10,718 nt of DNA. Source: Pseudomonadota bacterium (GTDB lineage Bacteria; Pseudomonadota; Gammaproteobacteria; Xanthomonadales; Xanthomonadaceae). Made by a program: the position numbers and the translations under genes. Shown piece after piece: positions 1-7,483 of this stretch (position 1 is its first letter; the number at the start of each line of letters is the position of its first letter). The stretch covers positions 1 to 10,718 of the forward strand of contig JAEWLO010000330.1 of NCBI GenBank assembly GCA_023457475.1, written 5' to 3'. Below the pieces are notes generated by a model. It made no database searches. It had not been told where the DNA came from and saw only the letters and a list, made by a program, of their open reading frames with translations.

Positions 1-666
1 AACCAGCACCGCGTGCAGGCCGTCGCGGAGGCGGCGGCCACGCTCGGCGTCGTCGCGCAACTGTCGCAATGCGGCCAGTACGTTTCCCAGGCCGTCGCGC
101 ACCTGCTCGCCACCGAGCGTGTCGAGCGGCTCATCGGCGAAGTCGATCGCGGCTTCCACGTGGATGCGCAGACGCACCAGCTGTTCGCCAGCATCTTCGA
201 CCCGGCGTGAGAACACGCCGTCCAGCGAGCGACGCGCCGCGCGGGCGGCACGGCTGTCGCTGGCCGCGATCAGATCGGCGATGGCCTCGGCCTGCGCCAG
301 GTCCAGCTTGCCGTTGAGAAACGCCCGCTCGCTGAATTCACCCGGCCGCGCCTGGCGCGCGCCGAGCGCGATGCAGCGGGCGACCAGCTGTTGCAACACA
401 ACCGGACTGCCATGTCCCTGCAGCTCCACCACGTCTTCGCCGGTGAAGCTGCGGGGACCCGGGAAGTAAAGGGCGATGCCGTCGTCCAGCACCTCCCCCC
501 CGTTGTCGCGGAAGCGCGCGTAATGCGCGTGCCGGGCCTGGAGCGCAGGACATCCCAGTGAGACGGCGATGGCATGCGCGCGAGGACCGGACACGCGCAG
601 CATGCCGACGCCCCCCGCGCCCGGCGCGGTCGCGATGGCGACAATGGTCTCGGTAGTCCCGTTCAT
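1..666 (-). CDS. mnmE: MnmE (TrmE) tRNA-modifying GTPase, N-terminal part, cut by window edge
   Basis: With MnmG, MnmE installs the (carboxymethyl)aminomethyl group on wobble uridine 34 of certain tRNAs in the cytoplasm, using a folate one-carbon unit and GTP. Translating from the ATG at 666 gives 222 residues that run off the left edge. Visible family motifs are the N-terminal APGAGGVGMLRVSG (residues about 15-28), FTGEDVVELQGHGS in the folate-binding domain, and RPGEFSERAFLNGKLDLAQAEAIAD at the start of the helical domain (E. coli has the equivalent TPPGRGGVGILRISG and YTGEDVLELQGHG). The P-loop of the G domain should lie just outside the window, so GTPase residues cannot be checked. The start lies two bases after the stop of the upstream lipoprotein gene (TGA-GC-ATG). 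A GGAG sequence sits about 11 bases before the ATG, inside that upstream gene, so coupled translation is likely. Identification is secure; only completeness is unknown. Confidence 0.97.
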   Translation of the reverse strand, partial: MNGTTETIVAIATAPGAGGVGMLRVSGPRAHAIAVSLGCPALQARHAHYARFRDNGGEVLDDGIALYFPGPRSFTGEDVVELQGHGSPVVLQQLVARCIALGARQARPGEFSERAFLNGKLDLAQAEAIADLIAASDSRAARAARRSLDGVFSRRVEDAGEQLVRLRIHVEAAIDFADEPLDTLGGEQVRDGLGNVLAALRQLRDDAERGRRLRDGLHAVLV

Positions 667-668
667 GC

Positions 669-3338
669 TCAGAGTTTCTCCAGCTGTTCGCGGGCCTGCG
701 CCGCACCGCTGCCCTGCGGCAGCAGCGCAAGATAGGTGGTGTACGCCTGCTTCGCTCTGGCCTTGTCACCGGCATGGTAGTACGCGTCCCCCAGGTTGAG
801 GTGGGCGACCGCGCGCGAGGGATCGATCTTCAGGGTGTTCTCCAGCCAGCGCGCCGCTTCGGCATAGCGCGCCTGGCGGTAATAGACGAAGCCAAGGTTG
901 TTGGCGGCCTGGGCGAAGTCCGGTCGCAGCTTCAGCGCCTCGGCGAACTGCGCGGCGGCTTCGTCGTAGCGCTTCTCGCGGTAGAGCTGCAGACCGCGAT
1001 CATTGGCCTGCTGGGCGCGCTGGCGGTCCGGTGCAGGGCCTGCCGCCGGCACGACCAGCTTGGCCTGGCCGCCCTGCAGATCGGCCACGGTAACGGGCGC
1101 TGCGGCCGGGGCGGCGTCGGTGGCCGCGTCGACCTTGCTGTTCAGCGCAATGGCATCGGGGGTCAGCTGGCGGGTGTCTGCGTTGAGGTATTCCTGGTTG
1201 TCGGGGACCTGGAACACGAACTCGCCGCCCTGCGAACCCGGCAGGCTGCCGAATGCGGGCGTCTGCTGCGACACCGCCGAGACAGCGGGCGCCACGTAGG
1301 CGGCGAGCTCGGTACCGGTGATGAGCCCGTCGCCATTGAGATCGCCCTTCCCGGCCAGGGCCTGGAGCAGCACCCAGGTGAACACCGAATGGCCGTTCGG
1401 GCCGGCGTCGGCGACCTGCTGGTCGGCGCCGCCCGCGGTCAGCATCTGGCGCGCACTGCGGCGCGCGTTTTCGCGCAGGAACGCCGATGAGGATGGGCCC
1501 CCGCGGGTCAGCCCCAGTCCGCTGTAGCACGCATCCATCACGAACATCACATGTTTGGCCTTCATGCTCTCGGCGATGTTCTGCAGGTCAGTCATCGCGA
1601 TCGCGTCGGTGGTGAAGGCTTCCGGGTCCGAGTCGACGGGAATGATGTAGCCGAGGTCACGTCCGGATGCGAGACGTTTGGTGGCGCCATGACCGGCGAA
1701 GAACACGAACACACGGTCGTTGCGTCCGGTGCGGTCATCGGCCAGACGGTCGTGGAAGGCGGCGAGGATGTTGTTGCGGGTGGCCTGCTGGTTCTTCAGC
1801 ACGATCACCTGCGACGCCGGGAAGCCGAACTGACCGGTGAGCGTGTCGGCCACGGCCTGTGCATCATGACTGGCGTATTCCAGCTTGGGCCACTTCGCAT
1901 ACGCGTCGATGCCGACCACGATGGCCCAGGACTTCTCGTACCCGGTGGTGACGGTGGCGTCGGTCGTGCTGCCCTTGCGGGCGCGGCTCACGGTGAATTC
2001 GCGGCCGTTCCATCCGGCGAACTGGTATCCGTCGGCGATCAACCGGTCCAGGATCTGCGGCAGCGCCTTCACCGCGCGGTCATGGATGTCGTGGAACAGG
2101 ATGATGCCGCGCTGTTCCTTCTGCACCTGTTCGACCACGCGCTGCACGATGGATTCGGGCACGGGGTCGGCCCAGTCCATCGAGTCGATGTTCCACATGA
2201 TCGACTTCAGGCCGGCCTCGTTGAGCAGCTGCAGGCCTTCGGCGTTGCGCGCACCGTAGGGGAAGCGGAACAGGGGCGCGCGGCGGGTGTCCACGTCCCT
2301 GAGCAGGGTGTCGGTGGCGAGCACCTGTTCGCGCAGGGCGTCGCCGCTGGTGCGGGAGAGCTGGGCGTGGGTGAGGCTGTGGTTGCCCACTGCGTAGCCC
2401 TGCGCCATCAGGTTGCGGCTGATGCCGGCCATCGGTCCCAGTTTCACGCTGCCATCGGGTTGGATCTGGCCGAGATTGCGCCCGACCTCGAAGAACACAC
2501 CCGGCACATCGTAGCGCTGCAGGATGGCGACCACTTCGTCGGTATAGGCCTTGTGCGGGCCGTCATCGAACGTGAGAACCACGGTCTTGGCCGGCAGGTC
2601 GCGGCCGAAAATCTCGCGGTCGCTGTCCTTCATCGAGATGGGATAGGGCTCGACCACGCCGTGGTCGCGCAGGATGGCTTCGCGGCTGTGCAGCGTGCGC
2701 AGGTGCGCCACGTAGTCGTCCCACTTCTCGCGCTTGAGCGCGATCGCGCGGGTGCGGTCGAAGCGACTGAAGATGCGGGTGATTTCCTGGTTGTAGTTGC
2801 GTTCGATGGCATCGAGCGCCTCCAGGTCCTCGCCGATGCGTTGATGCAGTTTGACCGCCGGTAGCGAGGAATCGTTGCCGATGCGTGCGTGCAGATCGCG
2901 CAGCACCTCGCGGAAGGCCAGACGGTCGGCGTCGTAGAGCTCAGGGGCCGATTCGATGTAGTCGAGCACGCTGCCCAGCGTGGCGAAGCGCTGCGGTGTG
3001 TTGCCACGCAGGAGGGTGTCGAACAGGCCGGCGATCGTCTCCCGCTGGACCAGGCCATCGTGGAACAGCTGCTGGCCGATCTGGCTGGAGGTGGTGCGGT
3101 CGGCCGGGGTCTGCTTCTCCTCGTCGGCCAGCAGCACGATGATCCGGCGATGGCCGTCCAGCTGCTTCTGCAGTGCGCCGAGCAACGGTGCGACCGCCGG
3201 GTCATGGGTGGCGACTGGGGCAGCGGCACCTGCTGGCGGTGTGGGGTCGGCGGGGGGGGTGCGGTCGCCGCAGGCAGCGAGCGCAAGGCCCAGCAGGAGT
3301 ACGGAAGAGCAGCGGAACAGCAGCGTCGCGCGGGGCAT
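669..3338 (-). CDS. Predicted lipoprotein with NodB polysaccharide deacetylase, caspase-like (C14), EF-hand and TPR regions
   Basis: This 889-residue protein starts with a basic tip, a hydrophobic stretch and a lipobox ending LAAC (Cys23). It should therefore be exported and lipidated; the residues after Cys (Gly, Asp) do not show the usual inner-membrane Asp+2 signal. A Pro/Ala linker and an unrecognised, probably helical region (about 46-240) follow. The NodB domain (about 250-440) has all expected motifs: TFDDG 256-260, H320-x3-H324, RFPYG 358-362, the D385/D388-W389 motif and LFHD with H416, so metal-dependent deacetylation of a polysaccharide or peptidoglycan is plausible. The caspase-like domain (about 468-710) carries the His-Cys dyad in FFAGHG (H550) and DACYSG (C604). 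A canonical EF-hand loop lies at 666-677, and about three TPRs at 774-875. The start is the ATG at 3338, with only a weak Shine-Dalgarno. The gene follows a hairpin after yidC and precedes mnmE by two bases. Domain calls are strong; substrate and biological role are unknown. Confidence 0.9.
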   Translation of the reverse strand: MPRATLLFRCSSVLLLGLALAACGDRTPPADPTPPAGAAAPVATHDPAVAPLLGALQKQLDGHRRIIVLLADEEKQTPADRTTSSQIGQQLFHDGLVQRETIAGLFDTLLRGNTPQRFATLGSVLDYIESAPELYDADRLAFREVLRDLHARIGNDSSLPAVKLHQRIGEDLEALDAIERNYNQEITRIFSRFDRTRAIALKREKWDDYVAHLRTLHSREAILRDHGVVEPYPISMKDSDREIFGRDLPAKTVVLTFDDGPHKAYTDEVVAILQRYDVPGVFFEVGRNLGQIQPDGSVKLGPMAGISRNLMAQGYAVGNHSLTHAQLSRTSGDALREQVLATDTLLRDVDTRRAPLFRFPYGARNAEGLQLLNEAGLKSIMWNIDSMDWADPVPESIVQRVVEQVQKEQRGIILFHDIHDRAVKALPQILDRLIADGYQFAGWNGREFTVSRARKGSTTDATVTTGYEKSWAIVVGIDAYAKWPKLEYASHDAQAVADTLTGQFGFPASQVIVLKNQQATRNNILAAFHDRLADDRTGRNDRVFVFFAGHGATKRLASGRDLGYIIPVDSDPEAFTTDAIAMTDLQNIAESMKAKHVMFVMDACYSGLGLTRGGPSSSAFLRENARRSARQMLTAGGADQQVADAGPNGHSVFTWVLLQALAGKGDLNGDGLITGTELAAYVAPAVSAVSQQTPAFGSLPGSQGGEFVFQVPDNQEYLNADTRQLTPDAIALNSKVDAATDAAPAAAPVTVADLQGGQAKLVVPAAGPAPDRQRAQQANDRGLQLYREKRYDEAAAQFAEALKLRPDFAQAANNLGFVYYRQARYAEAARWLENTLKIDPSRAVAHLNLGDAYYHAGDKARAKQAYTTYLALLPQGSGAAQAREQLEKL

Positions 3339-3360
3339 GGTCAGTCCATTGGATGCAAGC

Positions 3361-3388
3361 GAAAAGCCCGCCGGGTGGCGGGCTTTTC
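3361..3388 (-). terminator. Rho-independent-type hairpin after yidC
   Basis: A perfect 12-bp stem (GAAAAGCCCGCC paired with GGCGGGCTTTTC) encloses a 4-base loop, starting seven bases beyond the yidC stop codon. The short T run is built into the stem and interrupted by C, so termination may be partial. The next gene on the same strand starts only 22 bases downstream. Confidence 0.8.
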
Positions 3389-3395
3389 GACGGGA

Positions 3396-5102
3396 TTACT
3401 TCTTCTTGCTGGCCGGGGCGGCGGGAGCCGGAACCGGGTCGCTGCCGTGGCGCTTGGTCATCCACCACTGCTGGAGCAGACCCAGGCCGCCATTGACCAC
3501 CCAGTACAGCACCAGACCGGACGGCATGAAGGCCATCATGACGCCGAAGATCAGCGGCATCATCTGCATCATCTTGGCCTGCATCGGGTCCATGCCCGGA
3601 GCCGGGGTCAGCTTCTGGGTCGCCCACATCACCGCCATGTTGATGACCGGCAGGATGAAGTACGGGTCGCGCGCGGTCAGGTCCTGGATCCAGCCGAGCC
3701 ACGGGGCCTGGCGCAGTTCCACCGACTCGACCAGCACCCAGTACAGCGCGAAGAAGATCGGCATCTGGATGAGGATCGGCAGGCAGCCGCCCATCGGATT
3801 GATCTTTTCCTTCTTGTAGAGCTCCATCATCGCGGTCTGGAACTTCTGGCGATCATCGCCATAGCGCTCCTTGAGCTGCGCGATGCGCGGCTGGAAGCGA
3901 CGCATCTTGGCACCGCTCTTGTACTGCACGGCCGAGAGCGGATAAAGCACCAGCTTCAGCAGCACGACGAGGCCGACGATGGCCCAGCCCCAGTTGTTGA
4001 CGACCTTGTGGACCTGGTTCAGCACCCAGAACAGCCCTTGGCCGATGACCGCCATCAGCGAGAAGCGGCTGTAGTCGACCACGCGGTCCAGACCCGGCAC
4101 ATCTTCCTTGGCGATCTGGTTGACCAGCTTCGGGCCGACCCACAGGCGCGCCTCGGAACTCACCTGCTGGCCCGGGGCCACGGTGAACGCCGGGCCGGTG
4201 GCCATGATCTGGTCGCGACCGTCGTGCTGGGACAACGCGTAGTTGGCCGCCTGGTCCTTCTGCGGGATCCATGCAGTGAAGAAGTGGTGCTGCAGCATGG
4301 CGATCCAGCCGCCGGTAACCTGCTGGTTCAGCGGGCCGTCGTCCAGGTAGTCCTTGAAAGCGCGGCGCTGGTACTTCTTCTCAGCGTCATACCAGGTGGC
4401 GCCGTTGAAGCTGAAGGAGTCCGGGTTGGTCATGCTGCGCGAGAGGATGGTCGGCGCGCGGTCCAGGGTGCGGAAGACGTAACCGCTCCACGGCGCGGTG
4501 CCGGCATTGACCACCTCGTCCTTCACGTTGATCGCGTACTCGTTGCGGCTCACGGTGAAGGTACGGCGGATGGTGACGCCATTCGGGCCTTTCCACTCGA
4601 ACGGGATCTGAAGTTCATCCTGGCCCTTGGCCAGCACGAAGTCCTTGGTATCGCCGACCAGGGTGAAGCCGTGCGCGTCCGGCACCGGCTTGCTCTTGTC
4701 CTGGCTGGTCCAGCCGGTGATGGCGCGGTACGGGTGGGCCGGGTCTTCGGTGAGCAGGCGAACCGGCGGGCTGCCTTCATCCTTGGTCTGCGGGAACTGC
4801 AGCAGCTCGGCGTCGAGTACGTTGCCGCCGTCCAGCACCAGACGCAGCACATCGGTGGTGACGGTGACGCGCGGTGCCGCGGTCGGCACCTGCGCGGTGG
4901 AACCGGCGGCCGGGGCGCTGCCCGGGGCCTGCGGCACGTTCGCGCTCGGCACGGTCCCGGCCGGGCCCGGCACGGGAGCCTGGGTCTGGGTGGCCACCGG
5001 GGTGGACGGGGCCGGGGCGGCCTTGTCGCGACCCCACTCGAACCACAACAGCACGGCCACCATCAGCCAGGCAAAGATCAGGAAAACGCGGGTCTGGTTC
5101 AT
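3396..5102 (-). CDS. yidC: YidC membrane protein insertase (Oxa1 family)
   Basis: YidC inserts and folds inner-membrane proteins, alone or with SecYEG. The 568 residues have the normal Gram-negative layout. An N-terminal membrane helix (about 5-21) is followed by a Pro/Ala-rich linker (about 28-78), the large periplasmic P1 domain (about 80-335), and the conserved Oxa1 core (about 350-550) with its membrane segments. Recognisable core motifs include YPLSAVQYKSGAKMRR, GGCLPILIQMPIFFALY and PSGLVLYWVVN. The hydrophilic-groove position that is Arg366 in E. coli is Lys383 here by alignment of the YPL motif, a conservative change. The tail is basic (SKKK), as is common for ribosome contact. The ATG at 5102 overlaps the rnpA stop by one base (TGATG), which suggests translational coupling. 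A hairpin follows the TAA. The small gene yidD, often found between rnpA and yidC in other gammaproteobacteria, is not here. Confidence 0.98.
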   Translation of the reverse strand: MNQTRVFLIFAWLMVAVLLWFEWGRDKAAPAPSTPVATQTQAPVPGPAGTVPSANVPQAPGSAPAAGSTAQVPTAAPRVTVTTDVLRLVLDGGNVLDAELLQFPQTKDEGSPPVRLLTEDPAHPYRAITGWTSQDKSKPVPDAHGFTLVGDTKDFVLAKGQDELQIPFEWKGPNGVTIRRTFTVSRNEYAINVKDEVVNAGTAPWSGYVFRTLDRAPTILSRSMTNPDSFSFNGATWYDAEKKYQRRAFKDYLDDGPLNQQVTGGWIAMLQHHFFTAWIPQKDQAANYALSQHDGRDQIMATGPAFTVAPGQQVSSEARLWVGPKLVNQIAKEDVPGLDRVVDYSRFSLMAVIGQGLFWVLNQVHKVVNNWGWAIVGLVVLLKLVLYPLSAVQYKSGAKMRRFQPRIAQLKERYGDDRQKFQTAMMELYKKEKINPMGGCLPILIQMPIFFALYWVLVESVELRQAPWLGWIQDLTARDPYFILPVINMAVMWATQKLTPAPGMDPMQAKMMQMMPLIFGVMMAFMPSGLVLYWVVNGGLGLLQQWWMTKRHGSDPVPAPAAPASKKK

Positions 5103-5557
5103 CAGCGTGCAGGCTCTGCGGGGCCGGCATCAGCTGCCGGCTCGGACTGGGAAGGGGGGAGAACCCCGGGCGGCGGCATTGTGCCGTCCGGGCCCGGCAT
5201 CGGCAATGCGCCAAGGCGGCGCAGCAGGCGTTCATAGGCCTGGCGGACAGTATCGTTGCTGGCGGTGCGGGCTGCGGGTCGGGCCACGACCACGAAGTCG
5301 CCGGGACTCATCCACGGGCGTATATGGCGTGTGGCGTCTCGCAGCACACGCTTGATCCGGTTGCGACCCACGGCATGGGGGTCGACTTTGCGCGACACGG
5401 CCATGCCCATCCGGGCCGGCGTGTCGCCCTGGCACCAGTGGATGGTCATGATCGGGTCGGATACACGGCGGGCGCCGTTGAAGACCGTAGAATATTCGGC
5501 ACGCGTACGAACCCGCGCAGAGCGAGGAAATCGCTTGCGCGGGTCGGGACTGCTCAT
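5102..5557 (-). CDS. rnpA: RNase P protein component
   Basis: The small basic protein subunit of ribonuclease P helps the catalytic RNA trim 5' leaders from pre-tRNAs. From the ATG at 5557 the product is 151 residues. The family core is clear: RFPRSARVRTRAEYSTVF near the N terminus, then GMAVSRKVDPHAVGRNRIKRVLRD, containing the RNR-x-KR RNA-binding signature, then the FVVVARPAA strand. The start is uncertain. In-frame alternatives are an ATG at 5590 (162 residues, five bases after rpmH) and a TTG at 5599; none has a convincing Shine-Dalgarno. I chose 5557 because conserved homology begins soon after it. The last 35 or so residues form a Pro/Gly/Ala-rich tail beyond the usual fold. Its TGA overlaps the yidC ATG by one base. 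It belongs to the rpmH-rnpA-yidC cluster. Confidence 0.93.
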   Translation of the reverse strand: MSSPDPRKRFPRSARVRTRAEYSTVFNGARRVSDPIMTIHWCQGDTPARMGMAVSRKVDPHAVGRNRIKRVLRDATRHIRPWMSPGDFVVVARPAARTASNDTVRQAYERLLRRLGALPMPGPDGTMPPPGVLPPSQSEPAADAGPAEPAR

Positions 5558-5595
5558 CGTCAGGATTGCGTCTGCCGCGGAGTGCGGCATTGCAA

Positions 5596-5736
5596 TCAAG
5601 CGCTCAGGACTTTACGGCCCTTGGCGCGACGACGCGACAGGATCTTGCGGCCGTCAGCGGTCTTCATACGGGCACGGAAGCCATGGTCGCGCTTACGCTT
5701 GAGGTTGCTGGGTTGGAAAGTGCGCTTGGTGGCCAT
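5596..5736 (-). CDS. rpmH: Ribosomal protein L34 (bL34)
   Basis: This 46-residue, very basic protein of the large ribosomal subunit begins MATKRTFQPSNLKRKRDHGF and ends RRRAKGRKVLSA, matching bL34 along its whole length. An AGAGG Shine-Dalgarno lies six bases before the ATG (5743-5747). It is the first gene of the leftward cluster, driven by the promoter at 5775-5804, and lies divergently to dnaA, the usual arrangement near bacterial origins. Confidence 0.98.
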   Translation of the reverse strand: MATKRTFQPSNLKRKRDHGFRARMKTADGRKILSRRRAKGRKVLSA

Positions 5737-5774
5737 GCTGGGCCTCTGTAAGAAGGGGACGGAAAGAACCGGAA

Positions 5775-5804
5775 ATTCTATAGACCAGGTGAGGGTGCCG
5801 TCAA
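5775..5804 (-). promoter_or_regulatory. Sigma70-type promoter of rpmH
   Basis: On the minus strand, TTGACG (5799-5804, five of six consensus bases) and TAGAAT (5775-5780, five of six) are separated by 18 bases. An overlapping TATAGA would give a 16-base spacer. Transcription would start near 5767, leaving a leader of about 30 bases with the AGAGG ribosome site before rpmH. This probably drives rpmH-rnpA-yidC. Confidence 0.75.
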
Positions 5805-5833
5805 GTGCAGGGCACTACGGGATTTCACTGGCC

Positions 5834-5865
5834 TGTGCAATAGCTGTGGATGTTTTTGTGAATAA
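5834..5865 (-). promoter_or_regulatory. Three DnaA-box-like sites between rpmH and dnaA
   Basis: Read on the minus strand against TTWTNCACA, the sites are TTATTCACA (5857-5865, a match), ACATCCACA (5845-5853, two mismatches) and TATTGCACA (5834-5842, one mismatch). All three have the same orientation and start 11-12 bases apart. They lie upstream of the rpmH -35 element and about 125 bases before dnaA. They could serve dnaA autoregulation or form part of an origin. No convincing dnaA promoter could be identified between here and 5989. Confidence 0.55.
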
Positions 5866-5989
5866 GTGGGGGACAAGCATTCCCGGACCCCCGCGTCGGT
5901 GGTAGTCTGCGCCATCCATTTCTTCCCCTTCCGGCCTGCGGCACGGCGGCTTCGTGCGCCCTACCGCTGGCCCCAGACGAAAATTGCCG

Positions 5990-7321
5990 ATGGATGCCTG
6001 GTCTCAATGTCTTGAACGCCTTGAAGCGGAGTTTCCGCCGGAGGACGTTCACACCTGGTTGAAGCCGCTGCAGGCTGACCTGCGCGCCGACAGCCTGGTG
6101 CTGTACGCGCCCAATGCCTTCATCGTGGACCAGGTGCGCGAGCTCTACCTGGCCCGGATCCGCGAGCTGCTGATGCATTTCGCCGGGTTCAGGGAGGTTT
6201 TTCTTGAAATCGGGTCGCGCCCGCGCGCAGTCGAGCCCCAGAACGCGCCGGTAGCGGCGCCGGCCGCCACGATGGTGGCCGAGCCGATGGTGCCGTTCGC
6301 CGGGAATCTCGACTCCCACTACACCTTCGCCAACTTCGTCGAAGGCCGCAGCAACCAGCTCGGCCTGGCAGCCGCCTTCCAGGCAGCGCAGAAGCCGGGC
6401 GACCGGGCGCACAACCCGTTGCTGCTGTACGGCGGCACCGGCCTGGGCAAAACCCACCTGATGTTCGCGGCGGGCAATGCCATGCGTCAGGCCAACCCCG
6501 GCGCCAAGGTGCTGTACCTGCGGTCGGAGCAGTTCTTCAGCGCGATGATCCGTGCGCTGCAGGAAAAGACGATGGACCAGTTCAAGCGTCAGTTCCAGCA
6601 GGTGGACGCGCTGCTGATCGATGACATCCAGTTCTTCGCCGGCAAGGACCGCACCCAGGAAGAGTTCTTCCACACCTTCAACGCCCTGTTCGATGGCAAG
6701 CAGCAGATCATCCTGACCTGCGACCGCTACCCGCGAGAGGTGGAAGGCCTGGAAGCACGGCTGAAGTCGCGCCTTGCGTGGGGCCTGTCGGTGGCGATCG
6801 AGCCGCCGGACTTCGAGACCCGTGCCGCCATCGTGCTGGCCAAAGCCCGCGAGCGCGGTGCGGAGATTCCCGACGATGTGGCGTTTCTGATTGCAAAGAA
6901 GATGCGCTCCAACGTGCGCGACCTCGAGGGCGCGCTGAATACCCTGACCGCCCGCGCCAATTTCACCGGCCGCGCGATCACCACCGAGTTCGCCCAGGAA
7001 ACCCTGCGCGACCTGCTTCGCGCCCAGCAGCAGGCGATCAGCATTCCCAACATCCAGAAGACCGTGGCCGACTACTACGGGCTGCAGATCAAGGATCTGC
7101 TGTCCAAGCGCCGCACCCGCTCGTTGGCTCGTCCGCGACAGGTTGCCATGGCCCTGACCAAGGAGCTGACCGAGCACAGCCTGCCCGAGATCGGTGATGC
7201 CTTTGCCGGTCGCGACCACACCACGGTGCTGCATGCCTGCCGGCAGATCCGCACCCTGATGGAGACCGACGGCAAGCTGCGTGAGGACTGGGACAAGCTG
7301 ATCCGGAAGCTGAGCGAATGA
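5990..7321 (+). CDS. dnaA: Chromosomal replication initiator DnaA
   Basis: DnaA is the AAA+ ATPase that binds DnaA boxes, melts the origin and helps load the DnaB helicase. The start is the ATG at 5990 (MDAWSQCLERLEAEF), giving 443 residues; an upstream in-frame GTG at 5954 is not supported by the family N terminus. Domain I covers about 1-80 and a short domain II linker about 80-105. Domain III carries Walker A GGTGLGKT (148-155), Walker B LLIDD (208-212) and the SRLAWGL segment (260-266), whose Arg261 should be the arginine finger. Domain IV contains the DNA-binding signature HSLPEIGDAFAGRDHTTVLHA (396-416). No clear Shine-Dalgarno precedes the ATG. DnaA-box-like sites flank the gene on both sides, so autoregulation is likely. 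Confidence 0.99.
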   Translation: MDAWSQCLERLEAEFPPEDVHTWLKPLQADLRADSLVLYAPNAFIVDQVRELYLARIRELLMHFAGFREVFLEIGSRPRAVEPQNAPVAAPAATMVAEPMVPFAGNLDSHYTFANFVEGRSNQLGLAAAFQAAQKPGDRAHNPLLLYGGTGLGKTHLMFAAGNAMRQANPGAKVLYLRSEQFFSAMIRALQEKTMDQFKRQFQQVDALLIDDIQFFAGKDRTQEEFFHTFNALFDGKQQIILTCDRYPREVEGLEARLKSRLAWGLSVAIEPPDFETRAAIVLAKARERGAEIPDDVAFLIAKKMRSNVRDLEGALNTLTARANFTGRAITTEFAQETLRDLLRAQQQAISIPNIQKTVADYYGLQIKDLLSKRRTRSLARPRQVAMALTKELTEHSLPEIGDAFAGRDHTTVLHACRQIRTLMETDGKLREDWDKLIRKLSE

Positions 7322-7389
7322 TGCATGCACGGCGACCGCGCGTCATCGCATAAATCGGTGCAGAATCGCGGTACAAGCGCGGGACAGGG

Positions 7390-7398
7390 TGTGGATAA
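7390..7398 (-). promoter_or_regulatory. Perfect DnaA box
   Basis: The plus strand reads TGTGGATAA, the exact complement of the consensus TTATCCACA. It faces the second perfect box at 7425 in inverted orientation, with 26 bases between them. Confidence 0.85.
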
Positions 7399-7424
7399 AA
7401 ACGGCGTTCGCTTTCGCGGTAAAG

Positions 7425-7433
7425 TTATCCACA
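7425..7433 (+). promoter_or_regulatory. Perfect DnaA box
   Basis: The plus strand reads TTATCCACA exactly. It is the partner of the inverted box at 7390-7398 and lies about 50 bases before the AT-rich stretch that starts near 7481. Confidence 0.85.
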
Positions 7434-7483
7434 GTCTTCCCCACCCCTTGGGGTCGGGTAATACAGAGGGTTTCGGGGACTAA

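Noticed and set aside
153..166. A degenerate parS-like sequence, CTTCCACGTGGATG, inside mnmE
   Set aside because: It matches only 11 of 14 bases of the palindrome and breaks its symmetry at the ends, so it was not counted with the four perfect copies.
1551..5237. Long open frames on the plus strand opposite the lipoprotein and yidC genes
   Set aside because: They are GC-rich shadows of well-supported minus-strand genes, with biased His/Arg/Val-rich composition and no domains.
5825..7330. Long open frame of 501 codons opposite dnaA
   Set aside because: It is antisense to an unmistakable dnaA and is explained by high GC content; it has no family features.
7443..7454. ACCCC-TT-GGGGT palindrome considered as a dnaA terminator
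   Set aside because: The two-base loop is too tight for a stable RNA hairpin and no T run follows.
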